A stretch of 38,829 nucleotides of DNA. Origin: an uncultured Fibrobacter sp. GTDB lineage: Bacteria > Fibrobacterota > Fibrobacteria > Fibrobacterales > Fibrobacteraceae. Of this stretch, positions 1-8,555 are shown piece after piece (position 1 is the first letter of the stretch; every line of letters begins with the position of its first letter). A program made the position numbers and the translations under genes. The stretch is taken from contig CAMUYW010000030.1 of NCBI GenBank assembly GCA_947165045.1, positions 1 through 38,829 of the forward strand, given 5' to 3'. Under the pieces are notes generated by a model that did not search any database, had not been told where the DNA came from, and saw only the letters and a list, made by a program, of their open reading frames with translations.

Positions 1-73
1 CGGTCGTATATTTCTTTTCGGTTTCAGCAATATAATATTCCGGATTTTCGCGGATTTTCTTAATATCAAGCAT
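1..73 (-). CDS. serS: Seryl-tRNA synthetase, N-terminal start only (partial)
   Basis: The minus strand reads ATG at 73 and stays open to the window edge, encoding 24 residues beginning MLDIKKIRENPEYY. This opening (MLDIK.IRENPE) is the characteristic start of seryl-tRNA synthetase, which charges tRNA-Ser in the cytoplasm; its N-terminal arm is a coiled coil that contacts the tRNA. A GAGG Shine-Dalgarno lies 8 bases before the ATG, and a TATCTT -10 box is at 110-115. Only the N-terminus is visible, so the call rests on the signature alone; the catalytic motifs are outside the window. Confidence 0.75.
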   Translation of the reverse strand, partial: MLDIKKIRENPEYYIAETEKKYTT

Positions 74-109
74 TTGATTGCCTCGGTTGGAAAATTTTTT
101 ACGCGAGTA

Positions 110-115
110 AAGATA
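110..115 (-). promoter_or_regulatory. -10 box (TATCTT) upstream of serS
   Basis: Minus-strand TATCTT followed by TAC, about 37 bases before the serS start codon. The same TATCTT/TATATT form appears before yajC, rpsP, ffh, ilvC and other genes in this window. No clear -35 box is seen. Confidence 0.45.
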
Positions 116-124
116 GTAATTAGA

Positions 125-157
125 GTTTCTAGTTACTAGCTATAAATCGCTAGAAAC
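125..157. repeat. Inverted repeat in the serS/esterase divergent intergenic region
   Basis: GTTTCTAG at 125-132 and CTAGAAAC at 150-157 are perfect 8-bp arms separated by 17 bp. A smaller palindrome, CTAGT-T-ACTAG, overlaps the left arm. It lies upstream of both divergent genes and could be an operator or a transcript hairpin; no function is assigned. The rest of 116-343 shows no other structure I can support. Confidence 0.4.
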
Positions 158-343
158 GCAATTAAATGTCGTAAAGATTGGGCCAAGGCCTCTAACATTT
201 TGGGATGTCTTCCTTTGTTGTAGTTCCTTACACCGATAATTTTTCGGAACTTGTTGTTCCACTTCGTTTTTGATGTACACTAAGGTCTAGGGAAAGGAAT
301 AGAACATTGGGTAAAACAATGAAGGAATATGAGGAGTACACAA

Positions 344-1828
344 ATGAAATTCCCTTTAATGTTGTTGGTCGCCATATCTTTCTCATTCGCCCAATGGGGC
401 GGCGGTGGTGGCGGAAAATCTCTGAACGACTATAAAAAAGTGTCGGTTTCTGGCAGAGAAATACACGTGTATGCGCCATCGGGTCTTAAGGACAATAGCC
501 CGCTGCTCATTTCTTGCCACGGTATGGACCAGGATCCCAACTATCAGCAGTCCAATACTCATTGGGAAGCTGTCGCTGATACGGCTGGTTTTGTCGTTGT
601 CTATCCGAGAGGTGGTACGGGCATGAGCACTTGGGATATCAGCGGTGACAAGGATACCAAGTGGATGACCGAAATTATTGCCCAAATGCAAAAAGACTAT
701 AAAATCGATACCAAACGCGTGTATCTTTCGGGATTCTCCATGGGTGGTATGTTCACTTATCATTCCATGAGCAAGATTGCAGATAAAATTGCAGCTTTTG
801 CCCCTACGTCCGGTACAAACGTGATGGGTGCTTCTAAGGCTCAGCGCCCGGTTCCTATCATTCATCCGCATGGAACTAACGATGATGTTTTGAATTACAG
901 CCAAGTTGAAGGTTTCCTTAAGAATTATCGTGACCAGTTCCATTGCCCGTCTCAGGCAGAAGAACAAAAGAATTATCCTAATGCCGAAAACTCGGGTGCT
1001 ACGATGTACACTTGGGGCCCCTGCGATGAAGGCGTTTATATCAAGCATTTGAAACTTCCTGGCCGTGGTCATAGCCCTTCCAAGGCTGATGTTTCGGACA
1101 TCTGGAACTTTGTGAAGGAATGGACCGTTGATGGTAAAATTGGTGCGGCTCCGAAAATCGAAGTTCCGACCGATAGAGATTCTGTGTTTAACGGCTCCTT
1201 CTCGGATTCGCTTGAACTTGCTGGCTGGACACTGAACAAGAACAGTGGTGAAGGCTCATTAAAATTCACCGACGGAAAGGCTGAAATCGAAGTGACCAAG
1301 AAGGGCTCGAAGGCTAGCGATATTCAAGTTGTTCAAGATGGGTTCCATTTTGACAAGGGGCAGGGATACAAACTCACGTTTGATGCTTGGGCTGCTACCG
1401 ATAAATCTCTAGAAGTGGATATCGGGAAAAATTCTGGCTCGAAGAGCTACTTGGATTCTGCTGTGAAGCTCAATCTCGGCACTGAAAAGAAAAATTATGA
1501 AATTAAGTTTGTTATGAATGAATCCACCGACAAGAATGGTCGCCTTGCATTCAATGCTGGCGCATCTACAGGTAGCTTGTTCATTGACAACGTTGTTCTG
1601 ACCAAGATTGATTCTAGCGAAGTGGGCGGCAAGACCCGCATTGCAAGCGGCAGAGTTTTGCTCTCTAGCGAAAGAACATTTAGCGTGTACGATACGAAGG
1701 GCGCCTTTGTTTGCAAGCTTACATCTCGCGTGAACGATATTCAGAAGAAGCTGAATTCGATGCGTCTTGAAAAGGGCTTGTATGTCGTCAAGGATGGTAG
1801 CTTCAATCGAGTGTTCTCTGTGAAGTAA
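344..1828 (+). CDS. Secreted CE1-type esterase (feruloyl/acetylxylan esterase or PHB-depolymerase-like) with CBM and T9SS-like tail
   Basis: Predicted 494-residue exported esterase of the alpha/beta-hydrolase fold, likely removing feruloyl or acetyl groups from xylan outside the cell. The start at 344 is chosen over the in-frame ATG at 329 because GAGGAG precedes it and the protein then begins with a signal peptide ending near SFAQ. The mature N-terminus is glycine-rich (QWGGGGGG). The nucleophile motif GFSMGG gives Ser132; Asp180/181 (HGTNDD) and His243 (GRGHS) complete a plausible triad. Residues about 280-425 look like a CBM4_9-type carbohydrate-binding module ending in SLFIDNVVL, and about 430-494 resemble a T9SS type A sorting domain (VYDTKGAFV, LEKGLYVVK). 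Substrate is not resolved. It stands alone, with a strong terminator after it. Confidence 0.8.
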   Translation: MKFPLMLLVAISFSFAQWGGGGGGKSLNDYKKVSVSGREIHVYAPSGLKDNSPLLISCHGMDQDPNYQQSNTHWEAVADTAGFVVVYPRGGTGMSTWDISGDKDTKWMTEIIAQMQKDYKIDTKRVYLSGFSMGGMFTYHSMSKIADKIAAFAPTSGTNVMGASKAQRPVPIIHPHGTNDDVLNYSQVEGFLKNYRDQFHCPSQAEEQKNYPNAENSGATMYTWGPCDEGVYIKHLKLPGRGHSPSKADVSDIWNFVKEWTVDGKIGAAPKIEVPTDRDSVFNGSFSDSLELAGWTLNKNSGEGSLKFTDGKAEIEVTKKGSKASDIQVVQDGFHFDKGQGYKLTFDAWAATDKSLEVDIGKNSGSKSYLDSAVKLNLGTEKKNYEIKFVMNESTDKNGRLAFNAGASTGSLFIDNVVLTKIDSSEVGGKTRIASGRVLLSSERTFSVYDTKGAFVCKLTSRVNDIQKKLNSMRLEKGLYVVKDGSFNRVFSVK

Positions 1829-1869
1829 TTAAAAGCCCGCGATTGCGGGAAAGGGAAAGTTCTTTTGCA

Positions 1870-1903
1870 AAGTCCATGGCAATTATTTGCCGTGGGCTTT
1901 TTT
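1870..1903 (+). terminator. Rho-independent terminator after the CE1 esterase
   Basis: A 13-bp stem (1870-1882 with 1887-1899, two G-U pairs), TTAT loop and T run to 1903. A smaller CCCGC-GATT-GCGGG hairpin precedes it just after the stop codon. Confidence 0.85.
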
Positions 1904-1998
1904 GTTATGGAATTGTTCGCGGAAATTTCGCTGCGATTGGAAATGCGCGCGGTTTATAGGATGCGCTTTGAAATGCGATTAATATTGCGCGGGATTTG

Positions 1999-3417
1999 TT
2001 AGGCGAGAGGTTCGGCGAGGAGGGCGAAGGGTTCCGCATCGGTGATGCGGACGCGTAGCGTTGTCCCTGCAGGAAACGTTCCCTGAAGCGCGACAGGGCG
2101 GTATGCGGTGTTGCGTGCAATTGTCGTGCCGCTGCGGTAGCCCTGCTTCTCGGTGACAACAGTGCATTCGTCGCTAATCCATTTGCGATTGTTTTCCTGT
2201 GCAATTTGCTGGAACGCTTCGGCAAGAATCGCGGAGCGTTCGTGTTTGACACTGTCGGGAACGGCTGCGGAATGCGCGTTGCTTGTTGCTGCATCGAGAC
2301 TTGTATTGCCTGCTTCGAGACGAGCTGCGACGGTACCTGGGCGTGCTACGAATCGCGTGATGTTGCAGACTGTCGGGCGCGTTTCTTTCAAAATGTTCAA
2401 TGTGTCGTTGAAATCTTCCGCAGTCTCTCCAGGATAGCCAACGATAAGGTCTGTGCTGAGCGTGAACTTGCTAAAGCGCTTGTTGAATTCGTTGGCGAGA
2501 ATGGCGTAATCTTGTGCGGTGTGGCGGCGGTTCATCGCCTTGAGTACGCGTTCGCTCCCACTTTGTACAGGTATGTGGATGAACTTGTAAATGCGTTCGT
2601 CCGTGAAGCAATCGAGCAGCGCTTCTTGATAGCCGAGGACATGGCGCGGGTTGCCCATGCCGAGGCGAATGCGGTAATTGCCGTTCACATGTGTTAAAAT
2701 GCGTTGCGTGAGTTTGGCGAGATTGGTGCCGATGTCGAAACCGTAGCAGGCGCAGTCCTGGCCGGTCAATTGGATTTCGAGGCAACCGTCATCGACGAGC
2801 GCTTGGACTTGATCGACAATGGCGTTGGGCGCAAAGCTGTGAAGGCGACCTTTGACAAGATGCGTGCTGCAGAACGCGCAGGCGTCGAGGCAGCCTTCTT
2901 CGATGTTCACAATGCCGACAAACGGCGACTCGCGAAGCGTCATGCTGCCTGTCATTCTGGAGCCCCCCGCAACTCGTGCGGGATAAACTCTGGCGATCGA
3001 ATCTATGGACCCTATCGCGTTGCTCCAGGGTGACATTTTTTTTTCAAGTTCTGTGAGCGTTGTGAATTGCACTTTGGGGACTACTCGAATTGCTTCTTCG
3101 CGGAAGTCCTTGGGGGCGCAACCCGTGATGTAAATGGGAACACCGGGATAAGTGCTTGCTGCTTTGCGCAGGAGTTTTAAAGCGCCTGAGTTTCCTTTGA
3201 CCGTGCAAACGTTCAAGTAAAATGCTTCCGGCACGGAATTTGCAGCCTGCACGGCTGAATCTTCGGATTTTGCAACGTTCCCGTTAGAACTCGCGGCATC
3301 TCCGACAGCGCGTCCCAGAAATTCAAACGTAACTTCAGCCTTTCTCGAAAGAATACGCGCAATCTTTTCACCGTCACCGAAGTTTGCTGCACAGCCTTGG
3401 CTTAAGACGACTATCAT
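1999..3417 (-). CDS. Radical-SAM tRNA methylthiotransferase, e-MtaB/CDKAL1-like
   Basis: A 472-residue MiaB/RimO/MtaB-family enzyme. The N-terminal UPF0004 domain carries the three auxiliary-cluster cysteines Cys9 (SQGCAAN), Cys71 (NVCTVK) and Cys100 (TGCAP); the radical-SAM CxxxCxxC is Cys176, Cys180, Cys183. The NVCTVK form and the RFVARPGT segment fit the e-MtaB/CDKAL1 subgroup, which adds a methylthio group to t6A37 of tRNA, better than MiaB or RimO. A TRAM-like RNA-binding tail is expected at the C-terminus. Two low-complexity Ala/Ser-rich insertions (about 40-60 and 380-400) are unusual. The start codon overlaps the stop of the SpoIID-domain gene (ATGA), so it is the last gene of the yajC-def operon. 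Confidence 0.75.
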   Translation of the reverse strand: MIVVLSQGCAANFGDGEKIARILSRKAEVTFEFLGRAVGDAASSNGNVAKSEDSAVQAANSVPEAFYLNVCTVKGNSGALKLLRKAASTYPGVPIYITGCAPKDFREEAIRVVPKVQFTTLTELEKKMSPWSNAIGSIDSIARVYPARVAGGSRMTGSMTLRESPFVGIVNIEEGCLDACAFCSTHLVKGRLHSFAPNAIVDQVQALVDDGCLEIQLTGQDCACYGFDIGTNLAKLTQRILTHVNGNYRIRLGMGNPRHVLGYQEALLDCFTDERIYKFIHIPVQSGSERVLKAMNRRHTAQDYAILANEFNKRFSKFTLSTDLIVGYPGETAEDFNDTLNILKETRPTVCNITRFVARPGTVAARLEAGNTSLDAATSNAHSAAVPDSVKHERSAILAEAFQQIAQENNRKWISDECTVVTEKQGYRSGTTIARNTAYRPVALQGTFPAGTTLRVRITDAEPFALLAEPLA

Positions 3418-4694
3418 TTTGTGAATTTTTCCAGCGTGATGCCGCTGTAATAGTGCGTTAAAATCTGGATGTAGCTTTGTCCGGCTTGTGCGCGTGCGCG
3501 TGCGCCCATTTGGCAGAGCCCAACGCCGTGTCCAAAGCCTTTGCCTTTAAGAATCCAAAGATTCCCGTTGCGGTGGATGCGGAAAAAGCTAGAGGGGAGG
3601 ATGGTGCCGCCGCGTTTGAATAGCCAGCGGATTTTATCGGCCTTGGCGGTGAATTTCCCATTGTTCGTCGAAATTTCGAGCGTGTGGATGCGACCGCTCT
3701 TGAGCGTGTCCAAAATAGTGATGGAATGGATGCTTGAAAAACTTGGGACGTTCGCTTTTGCTTCTTTAGCGTTTATCTGGAATAAATCTTGCAGTTCGTC
3801 GTCAGTGAATTCGCGGGTCCATTCGGTGTAATTTGATTCCTTACACCACGGTGTTCCATCGGGGCGAAGGTCGGGCTTGTTTTTGAGATACGGGTGGTCT
3901 GGGCGGCCCCAGGTGGCAATGCCTTCGGTTTCTCCGCCGCAAGTGGAATGGTAATAAGCGGTGATAAATTCGCCGTTGTAGGTCATCACGACGCCTTCAG
4001 TTTCACGGACGGCTTTGTCTGTAGTTTCGGTAGCGCTTTGGAGGCCCTTGTAGACCTGGTCGCGCGTGTCGGCATAAATGTCGAAGCCCTGCGAGGAGCG
4101 ACTGCTGAAATGCTTGTAGGCGTATGTGCGGGCGGCGATGGCTTGTGCCTTGAGCGCTTCGATTCTGGATTCGTCGAGTTTGCCGATTTCGTAGGGGAGA
4201 ACGCCTCGCAGGTATTGTTCCATGTCGATGACGTTGATGGCGCTTAACTTATTCCCGTTGGCGGTGATGATGATTTCACCTTCGTAGCAGGCTTTGTTGA
4301 GTGATGTGCGGTCGGTCGCAATCGCAATGCATTGGCCCGGCGCAGAACCTGTGGCTTTGAATACGCGCCGGTCTGCTGTTTGTTGGCGCTTTGTCTTCGT
4401 CTTGATTTTGAGCTTGCCCTTGGTTGCTGTGATGTGCAATTCCTCGTTTTTTTCGCGAACGAAGATGTTTGGGACACCAACGAAAACGCCTACTTTGAGG
4501 GGCCTGTTGAGCTCACGAGAAATCTTTTGTGTGACGATGGCATGGTTTTGCGCTGCGCTTGCTTGTTCGGATACACTGCTTGCTTCGATTGGTTCGTGGT
4601 TGGCGGCACACGACGCGGATGCAAAAGACAATGTCGCCCAAGTGAGTGGCGACATTGCTAGCGCAAATACAGAAAATATCCGGCGCAGATTCAT
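3414..4694 (-). CDS. SpoIID/LytB-domain protein, exported, probable peptidoglycan lytic transglycosylase or amidase enhancer
   Basis: A 426-residue protein with an N-terminal signal sequence ending near SFASASC. The SpoIID core is clear: YLRGVLPYEIG with the conserved Glu corresponding to the catalytic residue of SpoIID, then KAQAIAARTYAY, YYHSTCGGETE and the C-terminal GHGVGLCQMGARARA block followed by a YYSGI ending. Family members cleave peptidoglycan glycan strands (SpoIID) or modulate amidases (LytB). In a non-sporulating Gram-negative-type cell, a role in septal or envelope peptidoglycan is the likelier reading. It starts 6 bp after def and overlaps the tRNA methylthiotransferase gene by 4 bp, so co-expression is probable. 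Confidence 0.8.
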   Translation of the reverse strand: MNLRRIFSVFALAMSPLTWATLSFASASCAANHEPIEASSVSEQASAAQNHAIVTQKISRELNRPLKVGVFVGVPNIFVREKNEELHITATKGKLKIKTKTKRQQTADRRVFKATGSAPGQCIAIATDRTSLNKACYEGEIIITANGNKLSAINVIDMEQYLRGVLPYEIGKLDESRIEALKAQAIAARTYAYKHFSSRSSQGFDIYADTRDQVYKGLQSATETTDKAVRETEGVVMTYNGEFITAYYHSTCGGETEGIATWGRPDHPYLKNKPDLRPDGTPWCKESNYTEWTREFTDDELQDLFQINAKEAKANVPSFSSIHSITILDTLKSGRIHTLEISTNNGKFTAKADKIRWLFKRGGTILPSSFFRIHRNGNLWILKGKGFGHGVGLCQMGARARAQAGQSYIQILTHYYSGITLEKFTK

Positions 4695-4700
4695 GAACCT

Positions 4701-5240
4701 TTATTTTTTCTTGAGCTTGGCCTGAGTTTCTTTGGCCATCTTGCGGAGCTTGGACTGGTTCATCGTGCGGTCTGATGTCGAGATTTTATCGACAAAAAGG
4801 TCACCGTTGAGGTGGTCGCATTCGTGCTGGATGCAGCGTGCGAACAAACCTTCGCAGTTATGAATTTCCTGAGCTTCGCCGTTGATGTCAAAGAAGCGTA
4901 CGGCAACTTTGTCCGGGCGGACAACGTTGCAGAAAATATCCGGGAGCGAGAGGCAACCTTCGTCATAGTCGGTCGGCTTGGCATCCGGTTCAGCTTCCCA
5001 TTCGGGGTTGAACATGATGTACGGACGTGGTTCCTCTTCGTCGGGGATTGCTGTATCGATCACCACGAGACGGATATTCTTGCCGATTTGCGGTGCGGCA
5101 AGTCCACAACCAGGAGCTTCGTACATGGTTTCGAGCATGTCTTTAGCGAGCTGGCGGAGTTCCGGCGTGATTTCGGTGATGGGTTCGCACTTTTTGCGAA
5201 GCACCGGGTCACCGTAAATTCTGATGGGGAGAATGGCCAT
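4701..5240 (-). CDS. def: Peptide deformylase
   Basis: A 179-residue enzyme that removes the formyl group from the initiator Met of nascent proteins. All three metal-site motifs are present: GCGLAAPQIG (residues 44-53), EGCLS with the metal ligand Cys96, and HECDH with ligands His139 and His143 and catalytic Glu140. Length and motif spacing are normal. It begins only 2 bp after the yajC stop codon and is followed at 6 bp by the SpoIID-domain gene, so it lies inside a tightly packed operon. It ends in a lysine-rich tail. Confidence 0.97.
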   Translation of the reverse strand: MAILPIRIYGDPVLRKKCEPITEITPELRQLAKDMLETMYEAPGCGLAAPQIGKNIRLVVIDTAIPDEEEPRPYIMFNPEWEAEPDAKPTDYDEGCLSLPDIFCNVVRPDKVAVRFFDINGEAQEIHNCEGLFARCIQHECDHLNGDLFVDKISTSDRTMNQSKLRKMAKETQAKLKKK

Positions 5241-5242
5241 GA

Positions 5243-5611
5243 TTACTTCTTTTCTTCGACCTTAGCGGACGTATCGTTGTTGATGACGCGGAGAATGGCT
5301 GCCTTTTCGAATTCGATGGTGGAGGTGCCAGTGCGGAGCGTGATGATGTTTTCTTCCATGCTTGCGATGGTGCCGATGATGCCCGCTGCGGTCATGACCT
5401 TATCGCCCTTCTTGAGCTGCTTGCGCATTTCGTCCATCTGCTTCATTTCCTTCTGCTTCGGGCGTATGAAGAAGAGCCACATCACCACAAAGAGGAGAAT
5501 GAGGGGGAGGAAACTGGCGAGTGCACCCGGCTGTTCCGGCTGAGCGGCAGCGGCATCCTGAGCAAAAGCGGCGATGGAGGAAAGTGTTACGAGAAGTGCA
5601 GAAAGTTTCAT
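5243..5611 (-). CDS. yajC: Preprotein translocase accessory subunit YajC
   Basis: A 122-residue inner-membrane protein of the SecDF-YajC complex, which assists Sec-dependent export. The single membrane span LPLILLFVVMWLFFIRP is followed by the family hallmark RPKQKE, a charged helix and a small beta-rich domain (GDKVMTAAGIIGTI). Before the conserved span there is an extra 30-residue hydrophobic leader with an Ala-rich segment, resembling a cleavable signal sequence. A TATCTT -10 box at 5648-5653 lies about 36 bases before the start, inside the 48-bp gap after the upstream gene, suggesting its own promoter for yajC-def-spoIID-like-methylthiotransferase. Confidence 0.93.
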   Translation of the reverse strand: MKLSALLVTLSSIAAFAQDAAAAQPEQPGALASFLPLILLFVVMWLFFIRPKQKEMKQMDEMRKQLKKGDKVMTAAGIIGTIASMEENIITLRTGTSTIEFEKAAILRVINNDTSAKVEEKK

Positions 5612-5647
5612 AATAAACCTTTTAGGGGTTGAATGTGTTACGGGGTA

Positions 5648-5653
5648 AAGATA
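5648..5653 (-). promoter_or_regulatory. -10 box (TATCTT) of the yajC-def operon
   Basis: Minus-strand TATCTTTAC, matching the box before serS. An AAAAGG Shine-Dalgarno-like stretch follows closer to the yajC ATG. No convincing -35 at the standard distance. Confidence 0.4.
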
Positions 5654-5659
5654 GAAAAT

Positions 5660-6550
5660 TTAAAGAAGCTTCTTGTCCAACTGCGGGTAGATGCGGTTGA
5701 GTTCGAGAAGGTTTAGGAGTTTGTCGAAGTCTGCTGCGTATTTTTCGCTTTGGGTTGCAAAAAGCAGTTGCTTTTGAAGGAGCGATTCGAGATTTCGCGG
5801 GGTGAGTGACATTCCATGCATGGAACGCTTTGTCTGCGCGATAAGAGCTTCCGTTGTAATGGCAACACGTCCGTCTGCCTGAAGTTCGCCTTTGTCGCAC
5901 GCGGCCTTGACGAATGCTGTCAGAATGGCTTGATCTGTAAGCGAGAGTATGTTGGATGAGGTGCTCTTGTAAATAGCCCTATGTCGTAGAGTCTCGTAGA
6001 GAATTGTGATAAGAGGCTTGTTCTCGACGGATACGGATTCCGCTTGCAATCGGACTAGCTTGAAATCTTGTAAAATGCCTAATAGCTTGTATGTTTCGAT
6101 TGCTGAGAGCCTTGAAAAATTTCTTAATTCGTTTTGTATTGTGTCCAAACTAATTATCTTGTTTTGTAATTTCGAAAGAATAAAAAGAAGCGATGGAAAC
6201 GCTGTAATGAAATCGCTCTTGCGCTTGTTTTCTTTTGCAATGTGGTTGCGTTGAGTCAGGAATGAAAGAATGGACTTTAGCCAAATAGGCTGTTCTTTCA
6301 TGGTGTCGTGAAAAATTGATTGCGGAATAACTTCGATTTCACAGTCTTCTTCAGCGCATACCGTGTAATCCAAGGGCTCTCCTGCGACAAGGCTCATTTC
6401 GCCAAATGTTGAACCAGGACCGAAATTCTGGATTTGAACTCCGTTTTGCTCGTCTTTCGTTGTGGCGGAAAGAGTCCCGCTTTTAACGATATAAAACGAG
6501 TGGGGATTGTTGCCTTGCAGGCAAAGTGTTTCGCCTTCCTTCAAAATCAT
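5660..6550 (-). CDS. Cyclic-nucleotide-binding-domain-like protein (second of a pair)
   Basis: A 296-residue cytoplasmic protein. Residues about 1-100 form a cNMP-binding (CRP/cAP_ED-type) beta-barrel: KEGETLCLQGN, FYIVKSGTL, FGPGSTFGEMSLVAGEP. The phosphate-binding cassette keeps GEMSL but shows LDYTV where family members that bind cAMP have an Arg, so the ligand may differ or be absent. The remaining 190 residues are helical, contain no helix-turn-helix I can identify, and resemble a response or scaffold region. Its start overlaps the stop of the upstream paralogue (ATGA). Whether it regulates transcription is not known. Confidence 0.7.
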   Translation of the reverse strand: MILKEGETLCLQGNNPHSFYIVKSGTLSATTKDEQNGVQIQNFGPGSTFGEMSLVAGEPLDYTVCAEEDCEIEVIPQSIFHDTMKEQPIWLKSILSFLTQRNHIAKENKRKSDFITAFPSLLFILSKLQNKIISLDTIQNELRNFSRLSAIETYKLLGILQDFKLVRLQAESVSVENKPLITILYETLRHRAIYKSTSSNILSLTDQAILTAFVKAACDKGELQADGRVAITTEALIAQTKRSMHGMSLTPRNLESLLQKQLLFATQSEKYAADFDKLLNLLELNRIYPQLDKKLL

Positions 6551-7455
6551 TTGACCGTTCCCTTGATGTTTGGTTCGTTCTGCAAAGCCAATAAATAGTA
6601 ATTTACTTTATCTATATTGAGGGCGAAAAGATGATTTTCTTGTTCGGTGAACCATTCAAATTGCTGCATCTGGAGCCAGTCTGCAACGCTTATTTCAAGG
6701 TTGTGTTCCTTGAACAGATTTATCCAGGCGGAACCGTCTTTGGCTGTGTCCGCTTCGAGAGTCGATAGCCAAACAAGAACCTTTTTTTGTTGGAGCGAGA
6801 GCTTGAACGGGTGCCAGGGAAGGTCTTGATCTTGTGATTTGAGGAAGTCCGAAAAAATGCCGAGGAGTTGAGGTTCGGGAACGGTAAGCGCTGTCCCATC
6901 GCCTTGCGGGACGAGCATTTTTCGGCGAATAAGTGTTTTTAGGGCTTCTGTTGCTGTTGGAATGGGCGTCTTGGTAAGCCACGCGAACTCTTGCAACAGC
7001 GTTTGGGACTGCAAAATTTCGTCTTTGGATTGATATTTGCAGAAAGAGGCGAGGCTTGCGAGCGGGTTATCTGTTTTTGTAGAGCGGATAGACTCGTTTA
7101 TTCTGCGCGTTTTGGATGAAATGGCCCTGATAACTGCCAAAAGCCATACGGGGAGGCTCTTGAGCTCGGATTCCATGCATTCGTCGTTAATGATGGTAAT
7201 TGTTGAATCGACGGTAGCTTGGAAAATGTAACGTACGGGTTCGCGTTCGAGAAGGGCGCCTACACCTACGAGATTTCCGGGGAGAATTCTAAAAACGACC
7301 TTGTTGTTTGCTTTTGGATCAAGTGCGAGAAGCTCACCTTCGTTCAAAAGGATGATTTTCTTGTCTTCATCCTGTGGTGAGGATACAACAAAACCCGCCT
7401 TCACGCGAAGTTGCGTGGGCGGGATAAGTCTTGGTTGCGAATTCCCCGTAATCAT
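6547..7455 (-). CDS. Cyclic-nucleotide-binding-domain-like protein (first of a pair)
   Basis: A 302-residue paralogue of the downstream protein with the same layout: a degenerate N-terminal cNMP-binding-like barrel (LLNEGELLALDP, FRILPGNLVGVGALLEREPVRY) and a long helical C-terminal part. The cassette has VGVGALLEREPVRY rather than the classical GE.(A/S)L...R.A, so cyclic-nucleotide binding is doubtful, although an Arg is present. It lies 31 bp after rplS with no terminator between, so it is probably read from the ribosomal/tRNA-modification operon, and it overlaps the next gene by 4 bp. The weak Shine-Dalgarno leaves the exact start less certain. Confidence 0.65.
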   Translation of the reverse strand: MITGNSQPRLIPPTQLRVKAGFVVSSPQDEDKKIILLNEGELLALDPKANNKVVFRILPGNLVGVGALLEREPVRYIFQATVDSTITIINDECMESELKSLPVWLLAVIRAISSKTRRINESIRSTKTDNPLASLASFCKYQSKDEILQSQTLLQEFAWLTKTPIPTATEALKTLIRRKMLVPQGDGTALTVPEPQLLGIFSDFLKSQDQDLPWHPFKLSLQQKKVLVWLSTLEADTAKDGSAWINLFKEHNLEISVADWLQMQQFEWFTEQENHLFALNIDKVNYYLLALQNEPNIKGTVK

Positions 7456-7486
7456 CGGGAAATAACCGCCTTCGAAGTCCGGCTAA

Positions 7487-7834
7487 TTAAGCCTGGCGTT
7501 CTTCGATACGTGCAGCCTTACCGCGGAGGTCGCGCATGTAGTAAATGCGAGACTGGTGAACCTTACCGGAGCGTTCGACAACGATGGAGTCGATGCGCGG
7601 AGAGTTGACCGGGAAGATACGTTCGACAGCGACAGAGCCGGACATCTTGCGGACCGTGATGGACTTGCCGATGCCAGAGTTCTTCTGCTGAATAACGACG
7701 CCCTTGAACGGCTGGATACGTTCCTTGGTACCTTCGATAACCTTAACGTTAACGGTAACGGTATCGCCAGCGCGGAATGCCGGAAGGTCGGTCTTCAAAT
7801 TTTCATTCTGGATTGCTTCAATGTTCAGGGACAT
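7487..7834 (-). CDS. rplS: 50S ribosomal protein L19
   Basis: A 115-residue large-subunit protein located at the 30S-50S interface. Diagnostic segments are [26 protein letters not shown] and the ending [13 protein letters not shown]. The start at 7834 (MSLNIEAI) is chosen because GAGG lies 8 bases before it; the longer in-frame start at 7864 would fall inside trmD. It follows trmD by 16 bp in the conserved rpsP-rimM-trmD-rplS order. Confidence 0.97.
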   Translation of the reverse strand: MSLNIEAIQNENLKTDLPAFRAGDTVTVNVKVIEGTKERIQPFKGVVIQQKNSGIGKSITVRKMSGSVAVERIFPVNSPRIDSIVVERSGKVHQSRIYYMRDLRGKAARIEERQA

Positions 7835-7850
7835 AATGTGTACCTCGTTA

Positions 7851-8555
7851 TTATTTGTCGCCAAATGTAGTATTTATTTCAAGATTTTTAAAGATGTCGG
7901 GACGTCTTTCTTGCGTTCTTTTTAACGATTCTTGGCGTCTCCACTCTGAAATGTTCTTGTGATGACCGGAAAGTAGCACTTCGGGCACCTTTTTTCCTTC
8001 GAATTCTTCGGGGCGGGTGTAGACCGGCCATCCCAAAACGCCTTGCGCGAAGGAGTCTGTCTCGCCGGATTCCTTGTGACCCAGAGCTCCGTCTAACAGT
8101 CGCACTACGGCGTCCGTGACGAGCATTGCCGGAAGTTCGCCTCCGCTCACGACAAAATCTCCGATGGAAATTTCCATGTCGACTTCGGTCTGGCGGATTC
8201 GGTCATCGATTCCCTTGTAATGCCCGCAGACAAGTACAAGGTGGTTTTCTTGAGAGAGTTCTTTGGCAATCTTGTGGGTGAACGGAACGCCATCTGCCGT
8301 GAGGTAAATGACTTTGCCGCCATCTTCCTTGACTCCTGTGCTGCGAATCGCTTTGGCTAACGGTTCGGGACGGAGTACCATGCCAGGTTCGCCACCGTAC
8401 GGAACATCGTCCACTTGCCCGTAGGCATTGATGGCGAAGTCGCGCAGATAGACCGTGTTGAACTCAAACAAGCCTTTTGCCTGTGCACGGCCCATGATTG
8501 AACTTTTCATGGGCGCAAACATTTCGGGGAAGATGGTGATGCAGTCGATCTTCAT
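7851..8555 (-). CDS. trmD: tRNA (guanine-N1)-methyltransferase
   Basis: A 234-residue SPOUT-class enzyme that makes m1G37 in tRNA using S-adenosylmethionine, preventing frameshifts. It begins [13 protein letters not shown] and contains the knotted cofactor site segments [27 protein letters not shown] and [16 protein letters not shown]. The start at 8555 has GGAGG six bases upstream and overlaps the rimM stop codon as ATGA, indicating translational coupling. The in-frame start at 8570 is less likely. Confidence 0.97.
   Translation of the reverse strand: MKIDCITIFPEMFAPMKSSIMGRAQAKGLFEFNTVYLRDFAINAYGQVDDVPYGGEPGMVLRPEPLAKAIRSTGVKEDGGKVIYLTADGVPFTHKIAKELSQENHLVLVCGHYKGIDDRIRQTEVDMEISIGDFVVSGGELPAMLVTDAVVRLLDGALGHKESGETDSFAQGVLGWPVYTRPEEFEGKKVPEVLLSGHHKNISEWRRQESLKRTQERRPDIFKNLEINTTFGDK

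Noticed and set aside
3414..4694. Sporulation gene interpretation of the SpoIID-domain protein
   Set aside because: No other sporulation genes are present and the context is yajC-def; the domain is common in non-sporulating bacteria.
7835..7864. Longer L19 start at 7864
   Set aside because: It overlaps trmD and lacks a Shine-Dalgarno, whereas 7834 has GAGG at good spacing.
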